This document shows positions 1 to 9,280 of a DNA stretch of 64,000 nt, in pieces (within the stretch, counting starts at the first letter, position 1; each line of letters starts with the position of its first letter). This stretch comes from an uncultured Porphyromonas sp. (GTDB lineage: Bacteria; Bacteroidota; Bacteroidia; Bacteroidales; Porphyromonadaceae). The notes below the pieces were generated by a model that worked only from the letters and a program-made list of their open reading frames with translations, searched no databases and had not been told where the DNA came from. Location of the stretch: contig NZ_UQJH01000006.1 in the NCBI RefSeq assembly GCF_900541275.1, forward strand, positions 1 through 64,000. Reading direction: 5' to 3'. A program made the position numbers and the translations under genes.

Positions 1-510
1 AGCTCCCAAAAGATTTATCTCCTTTGTTTGAGTGGCGTTGAGGGGCTTTTGAGCGGGGCTCAAAAGCCCCTCAACGATCATGTGACAAACTTACAGCTAA
101 GAAGAATGGACCCCTACCGGGGTCCCCTAAGGAGGTCAGCAGGGCACCCCTTCGGGTGCTCGCTTCCCAGCCACTGGTCGGAGGGGCGTAGCCCCGAAGG
201 CCAGTGGATCAGGCATCACAAACGATCGCGACCCCGCAAGGGTGTCGCAGAGCAGCCATCCCCTCTCCCTGCGACCCGCAAGGGGTCGTGGTCAGAGCGT
301 CGTTCTGCCCACAGGTCTTCGCCGCTATTGCGGCTCGACCTGTGGATAGGAAACTGGGATCCCTGACGGGATCCATTACCCATCGGGAGGTGGATCGTTG
401 TGGTAAGGAGGGTAGCTCCCCGGCAGGGACGCTCACTCCATAGGCATCCTTCGGATGCAGGCCTACCACCGACTGACTATTTCCACATACGTCACCACCG
501 GCATTGGCGC
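1..510. repeat. Intergenic array of short GC-rich hairpins (cluster 1)
   Basis: No convincing gene is present; short open frames here run through the hairpins and look spurious. The stretch holds a series of small perfect or near-perfect inverted repeats: an 18-bp stem at 37-54/58-75, GGACCCC/GGGGTCC at 108-125, GCACCC/GGGTGC at 144-159, GGGGC/GCCCC at 183-195 inside a larger CCACTGG/CCAGTGG pair, CGACCC-type stems near 228-288, CCACAGGTC/GACCTGTGG near 309-347, GGATCC pairs near 357-372 and GCATCC/GGATGC near 444-458. The block around 143-200 matches the repeat cluster at 55391-55450, including GGTCGGAGGGGCG and AGCCCCGA. The element's left end may lie outside the window. Confidence 0.6.
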
Positions 511-552
511 AAAAAAAGCTCTCGCCCCCGTCACGATCGACAGGGGCGAGAG
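511..552 (-). terminator. Rho-independent terminator after the 573-1241 lipoprotein
   Basis: CTCTCGCCCC (519-528) pairs with GGGGCGAGAG (543-552). On the minus strand the stem is followed by a run of seven T (511-517). It lies 20 bp past the stop codon of the minus-strand lipoprotein gene. Confidence 0.8.
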
Positions 553-572
553 TTGTTTACTAAGGAAACAAC

Positions 573-1241
573 TCAGAGGACTAGTGTCAGATTGGCTTTG
601 CAGGTCTTCGTGCAGCCACCTCCGTCAATGCACTCATCGATGAATTTAAAAGCCTTTTTGGCTCCGGAGATAGTTCTCTCCACGACAATTCGCTCGCCGT
701 CCTTTACTCCTCCTTCACACTCAATGGCATACTTCCTGGACTTAGCCGTGCGTAATAGGATCTGTGTTGGATCCAAGTCGGGATGATCCGTCTGAAGTAT
801 AGCCTCAGCAGCGGCATAAGGGAAGAGGATATCCTTTGGCATCTGATCATATCTCTGCAGGACGATCTGATCTACCGAGATGCGACCACTCTCTCGGTTG
901 ACCGTCAGAGTGATGTCAGCCATTGCCCGGAAGTAGAAGCCCTCCGGCGGCACGACACCCACAAGCTTGCTGTTTAGGAAGTCGACAAGCTCACTTAGGG
1001 TCTCCACATTCGCCTCATCCGAAAGAGAGGTCTCCACACCACCTGCAGGGAGAAGCACCCTGTCGGAAAAGCTCGGAAGGAACCCAAAATCAGACTGTAC
1101 ATAGACCTGCTCCCATGTACGATGCATGAGTTGTCGGTCGTGAGACAGCTCGGCAGATCCATGAGGATCCAGGGGACTTTGCTGATTGACACATCCTGCC
1201 ATAAGGAGTGTCAGCAGACCCAGAAGTGTGGATCTGAACAT
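573..1241 (-). CDS. Lipoprotein of unknown function
   Basis: This is a 222-residue predicted lipoprotein that I do not recognise. The chosen ATG (1241) gives a classic signal peptide, MFRSTLLGLLTLLMAGC, with lipobox LMAGC and lipidated Cys17; an ATG four codons upstream (1253) would add an acidic MEST, which is less typical. The mature part is mixed alpha/beta-like, without transmembrane segments. The last 40 residues contain five cysteines, among them CIDGGGCTKTC, which could form disulfides or bind metal. The gene stands alone, with a terminator directly behind it. Export to the periplasm or outer membrane is expected; nothing in the sequence supports a specific function. Confidence 0.7.
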   Translation of the reverse strand: MFRSTLLGLLTLLMAGCVNQQSPLDPHGSAELSHDRQLMHRTWEQVYVQSDFGFLPSFSDRVLLPAGGVETSLSDEANVETLSELVDFLNSKLVGVVPPEGFYFRAMADITLTVNRESGRISVDQIVLQRYDQMPKDILFPYAAAEAILQTDHPDLDPTQILLRTAKSRKYAIECEGGVKDGERIVVERTISGAKKAFKFIDECIDGGGCTKTCKANLTLVL

Positions 1242-1357
1242 GGTACTTTCCATAAGATCACATTGCTTAAGTCCTTAAATAGCGGGTGACTACTTCACTA
1301 CGCAAGCAAGTTACTCTTTTCAGGCCGAACCGTGATGAAGATCGTGTGACTTTTTTG

Positions 1358-2812
1358 CTACTTGATGACGAAGGACTTGGCGAGGTGAGCGACGGACCTG
1401 GCGCGGGTGAGGGCGGTGTAGACCCAGCGGTAGGCCTCGCTCTTGGGCTCCTTCATCAGCCAGACCGGCAGGTCGATGAAGACCTCGGGCCACTCGCCAC
1501 CCTGCGCCTTGTGGCAGGTGAGGGCGTAGCCGTAGCGGCAGTGGAGCGCATTGAGGTAGGGATCCTCCCGTAGGGACTTCCGGAAACCCCGAGAGCCTGG
1601 CTTGGTCCCCTCCTTCCGCATCCGGAGAGCGAAGTCCCTGTAGAGCGCCTTGTAGTCGGCGGAGGAGAGTCCCGGGGCGTCCTGCTCCAGCAGGTCGAGG
1701 ATCAGCAGGGTCTCGTACTCGGCACTGTCGTCGATATTCCGCACCCGGACGGGGACGAAGGTGACCCCGCCGCGGACCCTCTTCCGTGAGAGGGAGACCT
1801 CGAGTACCTCGATGAGGTCGCCATTGGCAAGGCCAGTGGTAAGGTCGTTTTGGGTGACGAGGAGGAGGTCGTCCACCTCCACGGGCGCCATATAGCCGTA
1901 GAGCTCCCTCGCGCGGCGGGAGACCTCGGCGCAGCGCTTATTGGAGAGGGAGATGAAGGTGCAGCGGTCGAAGTCCTTGTCGCCAATCGCTGTGAGGTAG
2001 TCCCTCACGAGCGTCTCCTGGTCATTGCAGATCACAATGTCGTCGTAGCCCTTGAGGGGAAGGGTGCCCCACTTCACCTCCGGGGGATCGAGGTAGAGGG
2101 CGCGGATCTCGGCAGCGGCGAGGACGATGCCGCTCCGGCTATCCTGCCGGACGATCTCCGTGAGCTGGCAGCCTGTGGCGCGGACATCGTAGAGCATCTC
2201 CATATACTCCGGCACGAGGGCGGGGGAGTAGTCCTGCCCCACAGGTGGGAGCTGGCTGTCGTCACCGACGAAGACGAACTTCCCCTCGGGGTCGTACCTA
2301 AAGAGGTCTGCGAGGACGTTGCCGCTGCCGAAGCTGAGCATCCCGCCCTTCGTCTCCCGATCGGAGATCATCGATGCCTCGTCGATAAAGTAGACCCGCA
2401 GCCCCCACTGCCGTTCATCATCGGAGATGGTGGAGGCGCTGAAGAGGGAGAGCATCTCCTCCGCCGGTTCCTCGTCCGACAATGGATGTCGGTGCTCCTC
2501 CTTCTCATCCTCGAGGAGGTCCTTGATGCTGTCGCCGAAGCGGTGGAAGTGGTAGATGAGCGAGTGGAGCGTCTGCGCCTCCATGCCGGTGCGGAGGGTG
2601 AGCATCTTGGCCGCACGGCCGGTGCTGGCGGCAAGCACATAGAGTGCGCCGAGGTCGCTGATGTAGTCGACAAAGGAGCGGAGGAGGGTGGTCTTGCCGG
2701 TGCCGGCGTAGCCCCGGAGGACGAAGACGGTCTCGTCATCGCTGCTGATGAAGGAGCGGAAGCGCTCCATCGCCTCCCGCTGTCCGGGCGTCATCCAGGA
2801 GCTATCGGTCAT
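1358..2812 (-). CDS. RecD-like superfamily 1 ATP-dependent DNA helicase
   Basis: A 484-residue SF1B helicase of the RecD/UvrD-C type. Walker A GYAGTGKTT lies at residues 34-42, just behind a short start region (TPGQREAMERF) typical of these enzymes. Walker B IDEAS is at 143-147, VFVGDDSQLPPVG is motif III, and TCHKAQGGEW near residue 450 is the conserved C-terminal SF1 motif. It lacks the N-terminal helix-hairpin-helix extension of RecD2, so it is a short stand-alone helicase like those common in Bacteroidales. It starts 3 bp after the uvrB stop codon and is very probably cotranscribed with it, which fits a DNA repair role. No RecB or RecC partner is in the window. Confidence 0.88.
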   Translation of the reverse strand: MTDSSWMTPGQREAMERFRSFISSDDETVFVLRGYAGTGKTTLLRSFVDYISDLGALYVLAASTGRAAKMLTLRTGMEAQTLHSLIYHFHRFGDSIKDLLEDEKEEHRHPLSDEEPAEEMLSLFSASTISDDERQWGLRVYFIDEASMISDRETKGGMLSFGSGNVLADLFRYDPEGKFVFVGDDSQLPPVGQDYSPALVPEYMEMLYDVRATGCQLTEIVRQDSRSGIVLAAAEIRALYLDPPEVKWGTLPLKGYDDIVICNDQETLVRDYLTAIGDKDFDRCTFISLSNKRCAEVSRRARELYGYMAPVEVDDLLLVTQNDLTTGLANGDLIEVLEVSLSRKRVRGGVTFVPVRVRNIDDSAEYETLLILDLLEQDAPGLSSADYKALYRDFALRMRKEGTKPGSRGFRKSLREDPYLNALHCRYGYALTCHKAQGGEWPEVFIDLPVWLMKEPKSEAYRWVYTALTRARSVAHLAKSFVIK

Positions 2813-2815
2813 GGG

Positions 2816-4954
2816 TCAGCGCCTTTTCTTCCCCAGTTTATTCGCCTCGTGCGCCGACCGCTCGTGGTCGCGCGCGGCGATGCGCTTGGCGGCACTCTTC
2901 TCCAGCTCCGTCGCCACCTCTGAGCCGCCCTCCTCCGCCTGTAGCTCGAAGAGGATGTCTCTCAGCTGGGCTGCGGCGACGAAGTCGAGCGCCTTGGCGG
3001 CTGCCTGCATCGCCTCGCGGGTCTTCTCGATCTTGTCAGCGAGGTTATCCGTCTTGAGGAAGTCGAGGCTCTTCTCCGCCGCTGACTCCTTGGCGTGCTC
3101 GATGCGATATTCCCGCGGGGTGGCAGCATCGGAGGTCTTGCTCGGTCCGGTCATGTCGAGGATCGAGCTGGTGGAGGACTTGATCGCCTGATGGGGCGTG
3201 ATGCCGTGCTCCTCATTGTACGCCATCTGGATCTTTCGCCTCCGCTCAGTCTCGTCCATCGTCATCCGCATGCTGTCGGTGATCTTGTCGGCGTAAAAAA
3301 TGACTAGACCATTGACATTACGTGCGGCACGACCGGCGGTCTGGGTGAGGGAGCGGTGGTTGCGGAGGAAGCCCTCCTTGTCGGCGTCAAAGATCGCGAC
3401 GAGCGACACCTCCGGCAGGTCGAGTCCCTCACGGAGGAGGTTGACCCCGACCAGCACGTCAAAGTCTCCCCGCCGAAGCCCCTCCATAATCTCCACACGG
3501 CGGATCGTCACCACCTCGCTGTGGAGGTACTCCGTCTTGATCCCGAGGTCGGCGAGGTGCTCCGCCAGCTCCTCCGCCAGCCGTTTCGTCAGCGTGGTGA
3601 CGAGCACCCTCTCATTCCGCTCAATGCGGGTATTGATCTCTTCGACGAGGTCATCGATCTGATTCTCAGTCGGGCGAACCTCTATCCTCGGGTCGAGGAG
3701 TCCCGTCGGGCGGATCAGCTGCTCGACGATGATGCCGCCGCTCTTCTCCAGCTCATAGTCGCCCGGCGTGGCGGAGACATAGATCACATCGCCCTGCATC
3801 TGCTCAAACTCGTCGAAGCGGAGCGGGCGATTGTCGATCGCCGCCGGGAGGCGGAAGCCGTAGGAGACGAGGTTTTCCTTCCGCTGCCGGTCGCCACCAT
3901 ACATCCCCCGCACCTGGGGGATCGTGACGTGGCTCTCGTCGATGATCATCAGGTAGTCCTCGGGGAAGTAGTCGAGGAGGCAGTAGGGACGCTCGCCCGG
4001 CTTGCGCCCATCGAAGTAGCGGGAGTAATTCTCGATGCCGGAGCAGTAGCCGAGCTCCTCCAGCATGGCGAGGTCGTTGGTGACCCGCTCGTAGAGTCGG
4101 TCAGCCTCCATCTTTTTCCCCTCCTGCTCGAAGAGGCTCGTCTGCTTGTCGAGATCTTTCTTGATCTCCGCCATTGCCCAGTCGGTCTGCTCCTTGGTGG
4201 TGACAAAGAGATTGGACGGGTAGACAAAAACCTCGTCCAGCTCCTCGATCTCCTCACCGGTGAGGGGGACAAAGGAGGAGATCCGGTCGATCTCGTCGCC
4301 CCAAAACTCGATCCTGTAGGCGATCCCCTGGTAGTCCTCCACGGCGGGGAAGAGGTCGACAGTGTCGCCCTTGGAGCGAAAGGTGCCGGGCTTAAACTCC
4401 CCCTGAGCGGTCGTGTAGTAGATCTGCACCAGCTGATGGAGCAGATCGTCCCGCTCGATCTGCTGACCACTGCGGATGAGGATCTTCTTGGCGGCGTAGT
4501 CCTTAGGATTGGCCATACCGTAGATGCAGGAGACGGAGGCGACGACGATGATGTCGCGCCGACCGGAGAGCAGCTGGGTGGTGGTGCGGAGTCGGAGCTT
4601 CTCGATCTCGTCATTGATCGACATGTCCTTGGCGATGTAGAGATCGTTGGTGGGGAGATAGGCCTCCGGCTGGTAGAAGTCGTAGTAGGAGACGAAGTAC
4701 TCGACAGCGTTGTGGGGGAAGAAGCTCTTAAACTCTCCGTAGAGCTGCGCCGCCAGTGTCTTATTGTGCGACAGCACCAGCGTCGGCCGCTGCACCTCGG
4801 CCACCACATTGGCCGCCGTGAAGGTCTTACCGGAGCCGGTGACGCCGAGCAGCGTCTGGAAGCGCTGCCCCCGCTCTACGCCGTGGACCAGGTCAGCGAT
4901 CGCCCGAGGCTGGTCACCGGTCGGCTTGTAGCTTGATATGAGTTCAAAGTCCAT
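2816..4954 (-). CDS. uvrB: Excinuclease ABC subunit B
   Basis: UvrB, the damage-verifying helicase-like subunit of nucleotide excision repair, which is loaded by UvrA and recruits UvrC. The protein has 712 residues, near the usual 660-700. It begins MDFELISSYKPTGDQPRAI, has Walker A GVTGSGKT at 37-44, the damage-clamping beta-hairpin region around YYDFYQPEAYLP, a DESH Walker B, helicase motifs including QTAGRAARN, and a C-terminal UVR motif (LRDILFELQAEE) for UvrC contact. The frame stays open 30 codons upstream to 5044, but that part is low-complexity and carries a promoter box (4982-4989), so 4954 is the start. The downstream helicase gene follows after 3 bp. Confidence 0.97.
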   Translation of the reverse strand: MDFELISSYKPTGDQPRAIADLVHGVERGQRFQTLLGVTGSGKTFTAANVVAEVQRPTLVLSHNKTLAAQLYGEFKSFFPHNAVEYFVSYYDFYQPEAYLPTNDLYIAKDMSINDEIEKLRLRTTTQLLSGRRDIIVVASVSCIYGMANPKDYAAKKILIRSGQQIERDDLLHQLVQIYYTTAQGEFKPGTFRSKGDTVDLFPAVEDYQGIAYRIEFWGDEIDRISSFVPLTGEEIEELDEVFVYPSNLFVTTKEQTDWAMAEIKKDLDKQTSLFEQEGKKMEADRLYERVTNDLAMLEELGYCSGIENYSRYFDGRKPGERPYCLLDYFPEDYLMIIDESHVTIPQVRGMYGGDRQRKENLVSYGFRLPAAIDNRPLRFDEFEQMQGDVIYVSATPGDYELEKSGGIIVEQLIRPTGLLDPRIEVRPTENQIDDLVEEINTRIERNERVLVTTLTKRLAEELAEHLADLGIKTEYLHSEVVTIRRVEIMEGLRRGDFDVLVGVNLLREGLDLPEVSLVAIFDADKEGFLRNHRSLTQTAGRAARNVNGLVIFYADKITDSMRMTMDETERRRKIQMAYNEEHGITPHQAIKSSTSSILDMTGPSKTSDAATPREYRIEHAKESAAEKSLDFLKTDNLADKIEKTREAMQAAAKALDFVAAAQLRDILFELQAEEGGSEVATELEKSAAKRIAARDHERSAHEANKLGKKRR

Positions 4955-4981
4955 CTTGTCTCTCTCTTCTGTCTCTCCCAG

Positions 4982-4989
4982 CAAAGGTA
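4982..4989 (-). promoter_or_regulatory. Promoter -7 box for uvrB
   Basis: The minus strand reads TACCTTTG, an exact match to the Bacteroidota -7 consensus TAnnTTTG, 28 bp before the chosen uvrB ATG. It lies inside the upstream frame extension, which argues against the longer start. No clear TTTG -33 element was seen. Confidence 0.6.
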
Positions 4990-5030
4990 CCAAAATAGCG
5001 CCCGAGGGAGCGGGGAAAGCTCCGGGAGGC

Positions 5031-5176
5031 CAGGGGTGACGCATAAGAGCGGTGCCCTCTTATCGGACGAGTCGAACGGGTCGGACGAACTGCGCCGCAC
5101 CCCGGCAGGGGTGCCTCGTTCTTTATTCCTCATAATAAGTCGAGGGCTTCAGTAGCTCTCAAATGCGTCACCCCTG
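5031..5176. repeat. 146-bp element with 14-bp terminal inverted repeats (cluster 2)
   Basis: CAGGGGTGACGCAT at 5031-5044 is repeated exactly in inverted orientation at 5163-5176. Inside is a GC-rich hairpin, GCACCCC (5097-5103) with GGGGTGC (5108-5114), of the same kind as in the clusters at 1-462 and 55227-55737. There is no coding capacity. The layout looks like a small non-autonomous mobile or palindromic element; I see no clear target duplication around this copy. Confidence 0.55.
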
Positions 5177-5500
5177 CCCCCTGCACTCTCTTGTGGGAGA
5201 GACTCCAGTCCCATAGGGATGGGACACATCTGCAAGCGCTTAGACCGCCATCGGCACTATGGGGTCATCACCGCACCAGGCCGACCCGCAGTGCGGCAGA
5301 GTCGTCATGCGCATCTATTATGGGCTTGTAGTCATCCTTTATGAGTATAGAGCAGGATGGGAAATACCAATAAGTAAGGATGGAGCAGCGCCCAATTAGC
5401 TCCTACCTTTGCAGCAGTGAAAAATAAATCACTTTGGTATAAAAAGTCATAAAACCGCATTGCCTCTAACGGCAATCACCACTCGTAAGGATATACCCCC
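5177..5500. other. Intergenic leader region before the TonB receptor
   Basis: No gene is seen. The stretch includes a possible promoter box TACCTTTG (5404-5411, plus strand) and a 6-bp leader hairpin ATTGCC/GGCAAT (5459-5464 and 5471-5476), 25 bp before the receptor ATG. No known riboswitch pattern and no clear regulator palindrome were recognised. Confidence 0.4.
5404..5411 (+). promoter_or_regulatory. Promoter -7 box for the 5501-13285 locus
   Basis: TACCTTTG matches the Bacteroidota -7 consensus. It would give a leader of roughly 85 nt before the receptor gene. No good TTTG -33 motif is at the expected spacing, so the call rests on the -7 box alone. Confidence 0.5.
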
Positions 5501-7879
5501 ATGCACAAGTCACCACTACACAGCATCTGCAGGATCCTTGTCCCGCTGCTCCTGACGCTGTCGCTCCTGACACCGGAGGCGAGGGCGGCAGAGACGACCC
5601 CCAAGGATCTCTTGCTCGTCATCACCATCGTGGAGGCGGACAGCGGAGAGCCCGTCGTCGGAGCCATCGTCAAGTCGCCCTCTGCTCGTCGCACCCAGGT
5701 AACCGATCCTCAGGGGCGATGCACGCTCGTCTTTGCTCCCGGGACACAGAGAGCGAAGATCTCTGCCTCGTTTCTCGGCTTCAGACCTTATGAGAAAACG
5801 ATCACACTGGGCAAGGAGGGTCGACTGACGATTCGACTGGAGGAGGATGCGACCCTATTTGACGAATTAGTCGTCGAGGGTCAGCTCAAGCACACGACCA
5901 ATCTCCAGCAGGCAGTGGCTGTGGAGGCGGCGACACTCGAGAAGGGGACGTCGCTCAACCTTGCCAAGCTCCTTGAGTCTGTCCCCGGAGTCAGCTCCAT
6001 CAGTGCCGGGAGCAGCATCTCCAAGCCGGTGATCCAAGGGATGCACAGCAGCCGCATCGTGCTGGTCAACAACGGTGTCCGCCTCGAGAGCCAGAGCTGG
6101 GGTGAGGACCACGCTCCGGAGATCGACCATACCGGAGCCTCGATCATCGAGGTGATCAAGGGGGCGGAGAGCGTCCGCTACGGCCAGGGTGCTCTCGGTG
6201 GCGTCGTGCTCTTCAATCAAGCGACCCTACCCTATGGACACAAGCGACTCTACGCACGGAGCAAGATCAACCTCGGATATGCCACCAATGGGCGAGCCTT
6301 CGATGGTGCGGGATCGGTGGAGGTCGGCTACCGCGACTGGGGGATGCGTCTCCATGCGATGTACAATAAGTCGGGCGACTATGGGACGGCCGAGTATCTG
6401 CTCAATAACACGGGATTTAACAACATCGGTTTCTCCGCCTACGCCGGTTACGAGCATGGGCCTATCACTGCTACGCTCTTCTCGAGCCTCTATACGTCTC
6501 GCAGCGGGATCTACTTCTTCAGCTCCGTCTCCGACCTTGAGCAGCTGATGACACGCTTCGAGATCGGGCGCCCGGATGAGAGTATGATCAAGCCTTTCTC
6601 TTACGAGATCAAGCCGCCCTTCCAGCAGACACAGCACTTTACCCTCAAGGGCGAGGTGGACTACCGCGTGGCGGAGGGACACAATCTGGAGCTGAAGGTA
6701 TCGTATCAGGATAACCTGAGGCAGGAATTTGAGAACCGTAAGCGGGATGACCTCAGCTGGCTGCCGATGCAGGACCTCCTCCTCACCACCATGACCTCTG
6801 ACCTGGCGTGGGAAGGCGACTGGAAGGTGCTCGGCATGTCTACTCAGGCGGGTCTCTGCTCCAGCTATCAGTACAACTACAATGTCCCCGGGACGAAGCA
6901 GCCCGCCTTTATCCCCAACTTTGCCGCACTGACCCTCGGTGGCTTCGTGATCCACAAGATGAAGCTCGGCAACCTCGACCTCTCGGGAGGTCTGCGGTAC
7001 GACTACAAGGCCATGGACGTGCATGGCTACACGAGTCTCGCTTCCTTTAAGTACTACAGGGACTTTAAGGTCTACGCCGCCATCACGGGCAGTCTGGCAG
7101 CACACTACAGACTGAACGACAACTATGACGTCCGGCTCAATGTCGGTCTTGCCTGGAGACCGCCGGACATCAACGAGCTCTACGCCACCGGTCTCCATCA
7201 CGGCACCTACTGGGTGGTGGGAAATAAGGACCTCCTCCCGGAGGTGGGCGTGAAGCCGGTCCTCGGGATGGGCTACCGCAATGAGTGGCTGCTGATCGAG
7301 CCGAGTGCATTCTTCCAGTACGTACACAACTACATCTACGACAATATCGGGCAGGGGGCGAGACGCTTCCACAATCACCCGAGCGGGAAGTACCCGCAAT
7401 TTATCTATGGTCAGGACAATGCCCGACTCTTTGGTGGGGACCTCCTCGTCAGGGTGGAGCCGCTGAGCGGTCTCTCGATAGAGATGACCGGTGAGTGGAT
7501 CAACGCCCGCAACCTCACGCAGAATTGCTGGTTACCCTTTATGCCCTCGGATCGCTATGGTCTGGGTGCCAATTACCGGATCGACTTCGGGAAGGAGCGG
7601 AGGTGGCACGCCGATGTGACGCTGGACGGTAAGTATGTGACAAAGCAGGTGCGCTTTGATCCGGAGAAAGACCTGGCACCAGACTCCCCGGACCCCTACT
7701 TCCTCCTCAATGCCAATGCAGAGCTGAAGTATGATCTCCCCGGCGGACGAAGCGTTAAGCTGATGCTGGTGGCTGACAATATGCTGAATGCGCTGTACAA
7801 GGAGTACACCGATCGCTTCCGCTTCTTTGCTCATGCGATGGGAGCCAAGTATACGATCCGCACCGTAGTAGAGTTTTAA
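5501..7879 (+). CDS. TonB-dependent outer-membrane receptor, substrate unknown
   Basis: A 792-residue TonB-dependent receptor. It has a signal peptide (residues 1-29, ending in EARAA), a carboxypeptidase-D-like regulatory beta domain at about 38-115, DELVVEG as a TonB-box-like segment, a plug with NNGVRLESQSWGEDHAPEID and IKGAESVRYGQGALGGVV, and a 22-strand-type barrel ending in a terminal aromatic residue (VVEF). The plug resembles receptors for metals or metal complexes rather than SusC glycan receptors, and the length (under 800) fits that group. It heads an operon-like run with two related lipoproteins and two Ig-like lipoproteins, the first starting 6 bp after its stop. The substrate is unproven; a metal, haem or cofactor is my inference. 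Confidence 0.88.
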   Translation: MHKSPLHSICRILVPLLLTLSLLTPEARAAETTPKDLLLVITIVEADSGEPVVGAIVKSPSARRTQVTDPQGRCTLVFAPGTQRAKISASFLGFRPYEKTITLGKEGRLTIRLEEDATLFDELVVEGQLKHTTNLQQAVAVEAATLEKGTSLNLAKLLESVPGVSSISAGSSISKPVIQGMHSSRIVLVNNGVRLESQSWGEDHAPEIDHTGASIIEVIKGAESVRYGQGALGGVVLFNQATLPYGHKRLYARSKINLGYATNGRAFDGAGSVEVGYRDWGMRLHAMYNKSGDYGTAEYLLNNTGFNNIGFSAYAGYEHGPITATLFSSLYTSRSGIYFFSSVSDLEQLMTRFEIGRPDESMIKPFSYEIKPPFQQTQHFTLKGEVDYRVAEGHNLELKVSYQDNLRQEFENRKRDDLSWLPMQDLLLTTMTSDLAWEGDWKVLGMSTQAGLCSSYQYNYNVPGTKQPAFIPNFAALTLGGFVIHKMKLGNLDLSGGLRYDYKAMDVHGYTSLASFKYYRDFKVYAAITGSLAAHYRLNDNYDVRLNVGLAWRPPDINELYATGLHHGTYWVVGNKDLLPEVGVKPVLGMGYRNEWLLIEPSAFFQYVHNYIYDNIGQGARRFHNHPSGKYPQFIYGQDNARLFGGDLLVRVEPLSGLSIEMTGEWINARNLTQNCWLPFMPSDRYGLGANYRIDFGKERRWHADVTLDGKYVTKQVRFDPEKDLAPDSPDPYFLLNANAELKYDLPGGRSVKLMLVADNMLNALYKEYTDRFRFFAHAMGAKYTIRTVVEF

Positions 7880-7885
7880 AGCAAA

Positions 7886-9268
7886 ATGAATATGACGAGA
7901 CAGATATTACCCGCCATCGCTATCCTCCTACTGGCTCTCACGGGCTGCAAGGATACGATGCAGAAGATAGTGAAAGCGCCCGCCCCCTTCATCGAGACCG
8001 TGGTGGTAGGACACGAGCAGATCTACACCGTGCAGGCCATCCTGAGACTGGCGGTGCGGCACGCTGATCCGGCGGGCGAGGTGAGCGATGAGCCTTACTA
8101 CTTCACCGCCTATGACCTCGATGACCAAAAGCCCACGCCGGTGCCGCTCTACCAAGAGATCAAGATCTCCAAGGATGAGGACGGGAATATGACGATCGTC
8201 TCACCGAGAGAGCACTTCGACGTGGTGAAGAGCAGTAGGTACTGCTATGCGCTCGAGCTGAAGTACTACGACATGAATGGTCAGCTGATCAACCACCAAT
8301 TCACTCGCTGGCACGCTATGGAGGGTAAGACACCGAGGGACGTCGGCTACGATGACCCCAACTCGACCATCCTCGTGCACCAGCACTTCTTCACCATCGA
8401 CAATTACTCCCTCTCCGGACTGCCGATCGCCTTCCCCATGACGCCGGACAGCCTCTACATCGATCGCTACACCTTTGAGACCGATGCCGACGGGGGACTA
8501 CTCCCGGCGACCCGTATGTCGCAGGCAAATGTCTTTGTCCCCACTGAGGGTCATAAGCCCAATGGTCTACGGTACGACTACGCACTGGCCCTCGAGTCGG
8601 AGCGCCGCACCTCTACCAAGAGTGTGGAGGAGACCTACCGGTACCAAGGGAGGGACTACCGGCTCTACAAGACGCTTGACTCCTATGCACTCAATAAGCT
8701 CACGCCGGAGATCTTCGACTACGAGTACCGCGACACCGACCCTGTGGAGGAGTCTCTCGGGACAGTCCTTGAGGATCAGGACGACCTCGGACGGATCCGG
8801 ACGGGACACATCGTCAACCTCCTCCGCTTCCGCCGTGGGATCTACGAGGAGGGTGACGGCGGGCTGTACCCACTGGAGCCGATGGGGATGAAGGGGATAC
8901 TCAACTTTAAGCAGTCGGACATTCTTTTCCAGCTCAAGGTCTCCATCGCCCACATCCTGACACAGCCGAGCAATGGGGAGAGCACCCGATTCCTCTTTGG
9001 GAAATACATGACCAACGGAGGTAACCAGGCTCCACCCTTTGACGGCGTGACCACCTACAAGTCCTACGAGCTCTCTCGCTCGTGGAATAGCTTTGACATG
9101 TGCTACCCGATCTCCGTGCGGGTGATCGCTGATGCTGACGGACCGGTGGAGCGACTGGTGAGCGATGTCAGGCGGTACTTCCCCGATGCCTCGGAGACGG
9201 AGCTGAGGGATATGTTTTACGGAGAGGACAATAGCTACTATCGTCGCCGTCCGAGTGTATTATTCTAA
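7886..9268 (+). CDS. Lipoprotein A of the TonB locus, unknown family
   Basis: A 460-residue predicted lipoprotein with signal MNMTRQILPAIAILLLALTGC (lipidated Cys21) followed by KDT. It begins 6 bp after the TonB receptor stop, so translation is probably coupled. I do not recognise the family. It has an aromatic, charge-rich beta-type sequence with a His cluster, ILVHQHFFTIDNY, and several further histidines (INHQFTRWH). It is distantly alike to the next protein: both contain a KYYDMNGQLIN/YFYDKKGNPIN segment and a YEYRDT/YTYRDT segment, in the same order, then a GLKG/GMKG beta stretch. An outer-membrane, probably surface-exposed, substrate-capture partner of the receptor is plausible but is inference. 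Confidence 0.75.
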   Translation: MNMTRQILPAIAILLLALTGCKDTMQKIVKAPAPFIETVVVGHEQIYTVQAILRLAVRHADPAGEVSDEPYYFTAYDLDDQKPTPVPLYQEIKISKDEDGNMTIVSPREHFDVVKSSRYCYALELKYYDMNGQLINHQFTRWHAMEGKTPRDVGYDDPNSTILVHQHFFTIDNYSLSGLPIAFPMTPDSLYIDRYTFETDADGGLLPATRMSQANVFVPTEGHKPNGLRYDYALALESERRTSTKSVEETYRYQGRDYRLYKTLDSYALNKLTPEIFDYEYRDTDPVEESLGTVLEDQDDLGRIRTGHIVNLLRFRRGIYEEGDGGLYPLEPMGMKGILNFKQSDILFQLKVSIAHILTQPSNGESTRFLFGKYMTNGGNQAPPFDGVTTYKSYELSRSWNSFDMCYPISVRVIADADGPVERLVSDVRRYFPDASETELRDMFYGEDNSYYRRRPSVLF

Positions 9269-9280
9269 GATCACACAGCC

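Noticed and set aside
28..786. Short open frames in the first 800 bases
   Set aside because: They run through hairpin repeats or against the lipoprotein gene; no start context, no motifs.
1850..2923. Long open frame on the plus strand opposite the RecD-like helicase and uvrB end
   Set aside because: It is a shadow of the high-GC coding sequence on the other strand; no motif or signal, and the opposite frame has clear family motifs.
3356..4936. Very long plus-strand open frame (526 codons) over uvrB
   Set aside because: Antisense shadow of uvrB; composition (Leu/Val/Asp-rich without domains) is typical of reversed GC-rich code.
6227..7399. Minus-strand open frame of 390 codons over the TonB receptor
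   Set aside because: Antisense to a complete receptor with signal peptide, plug and barrel.
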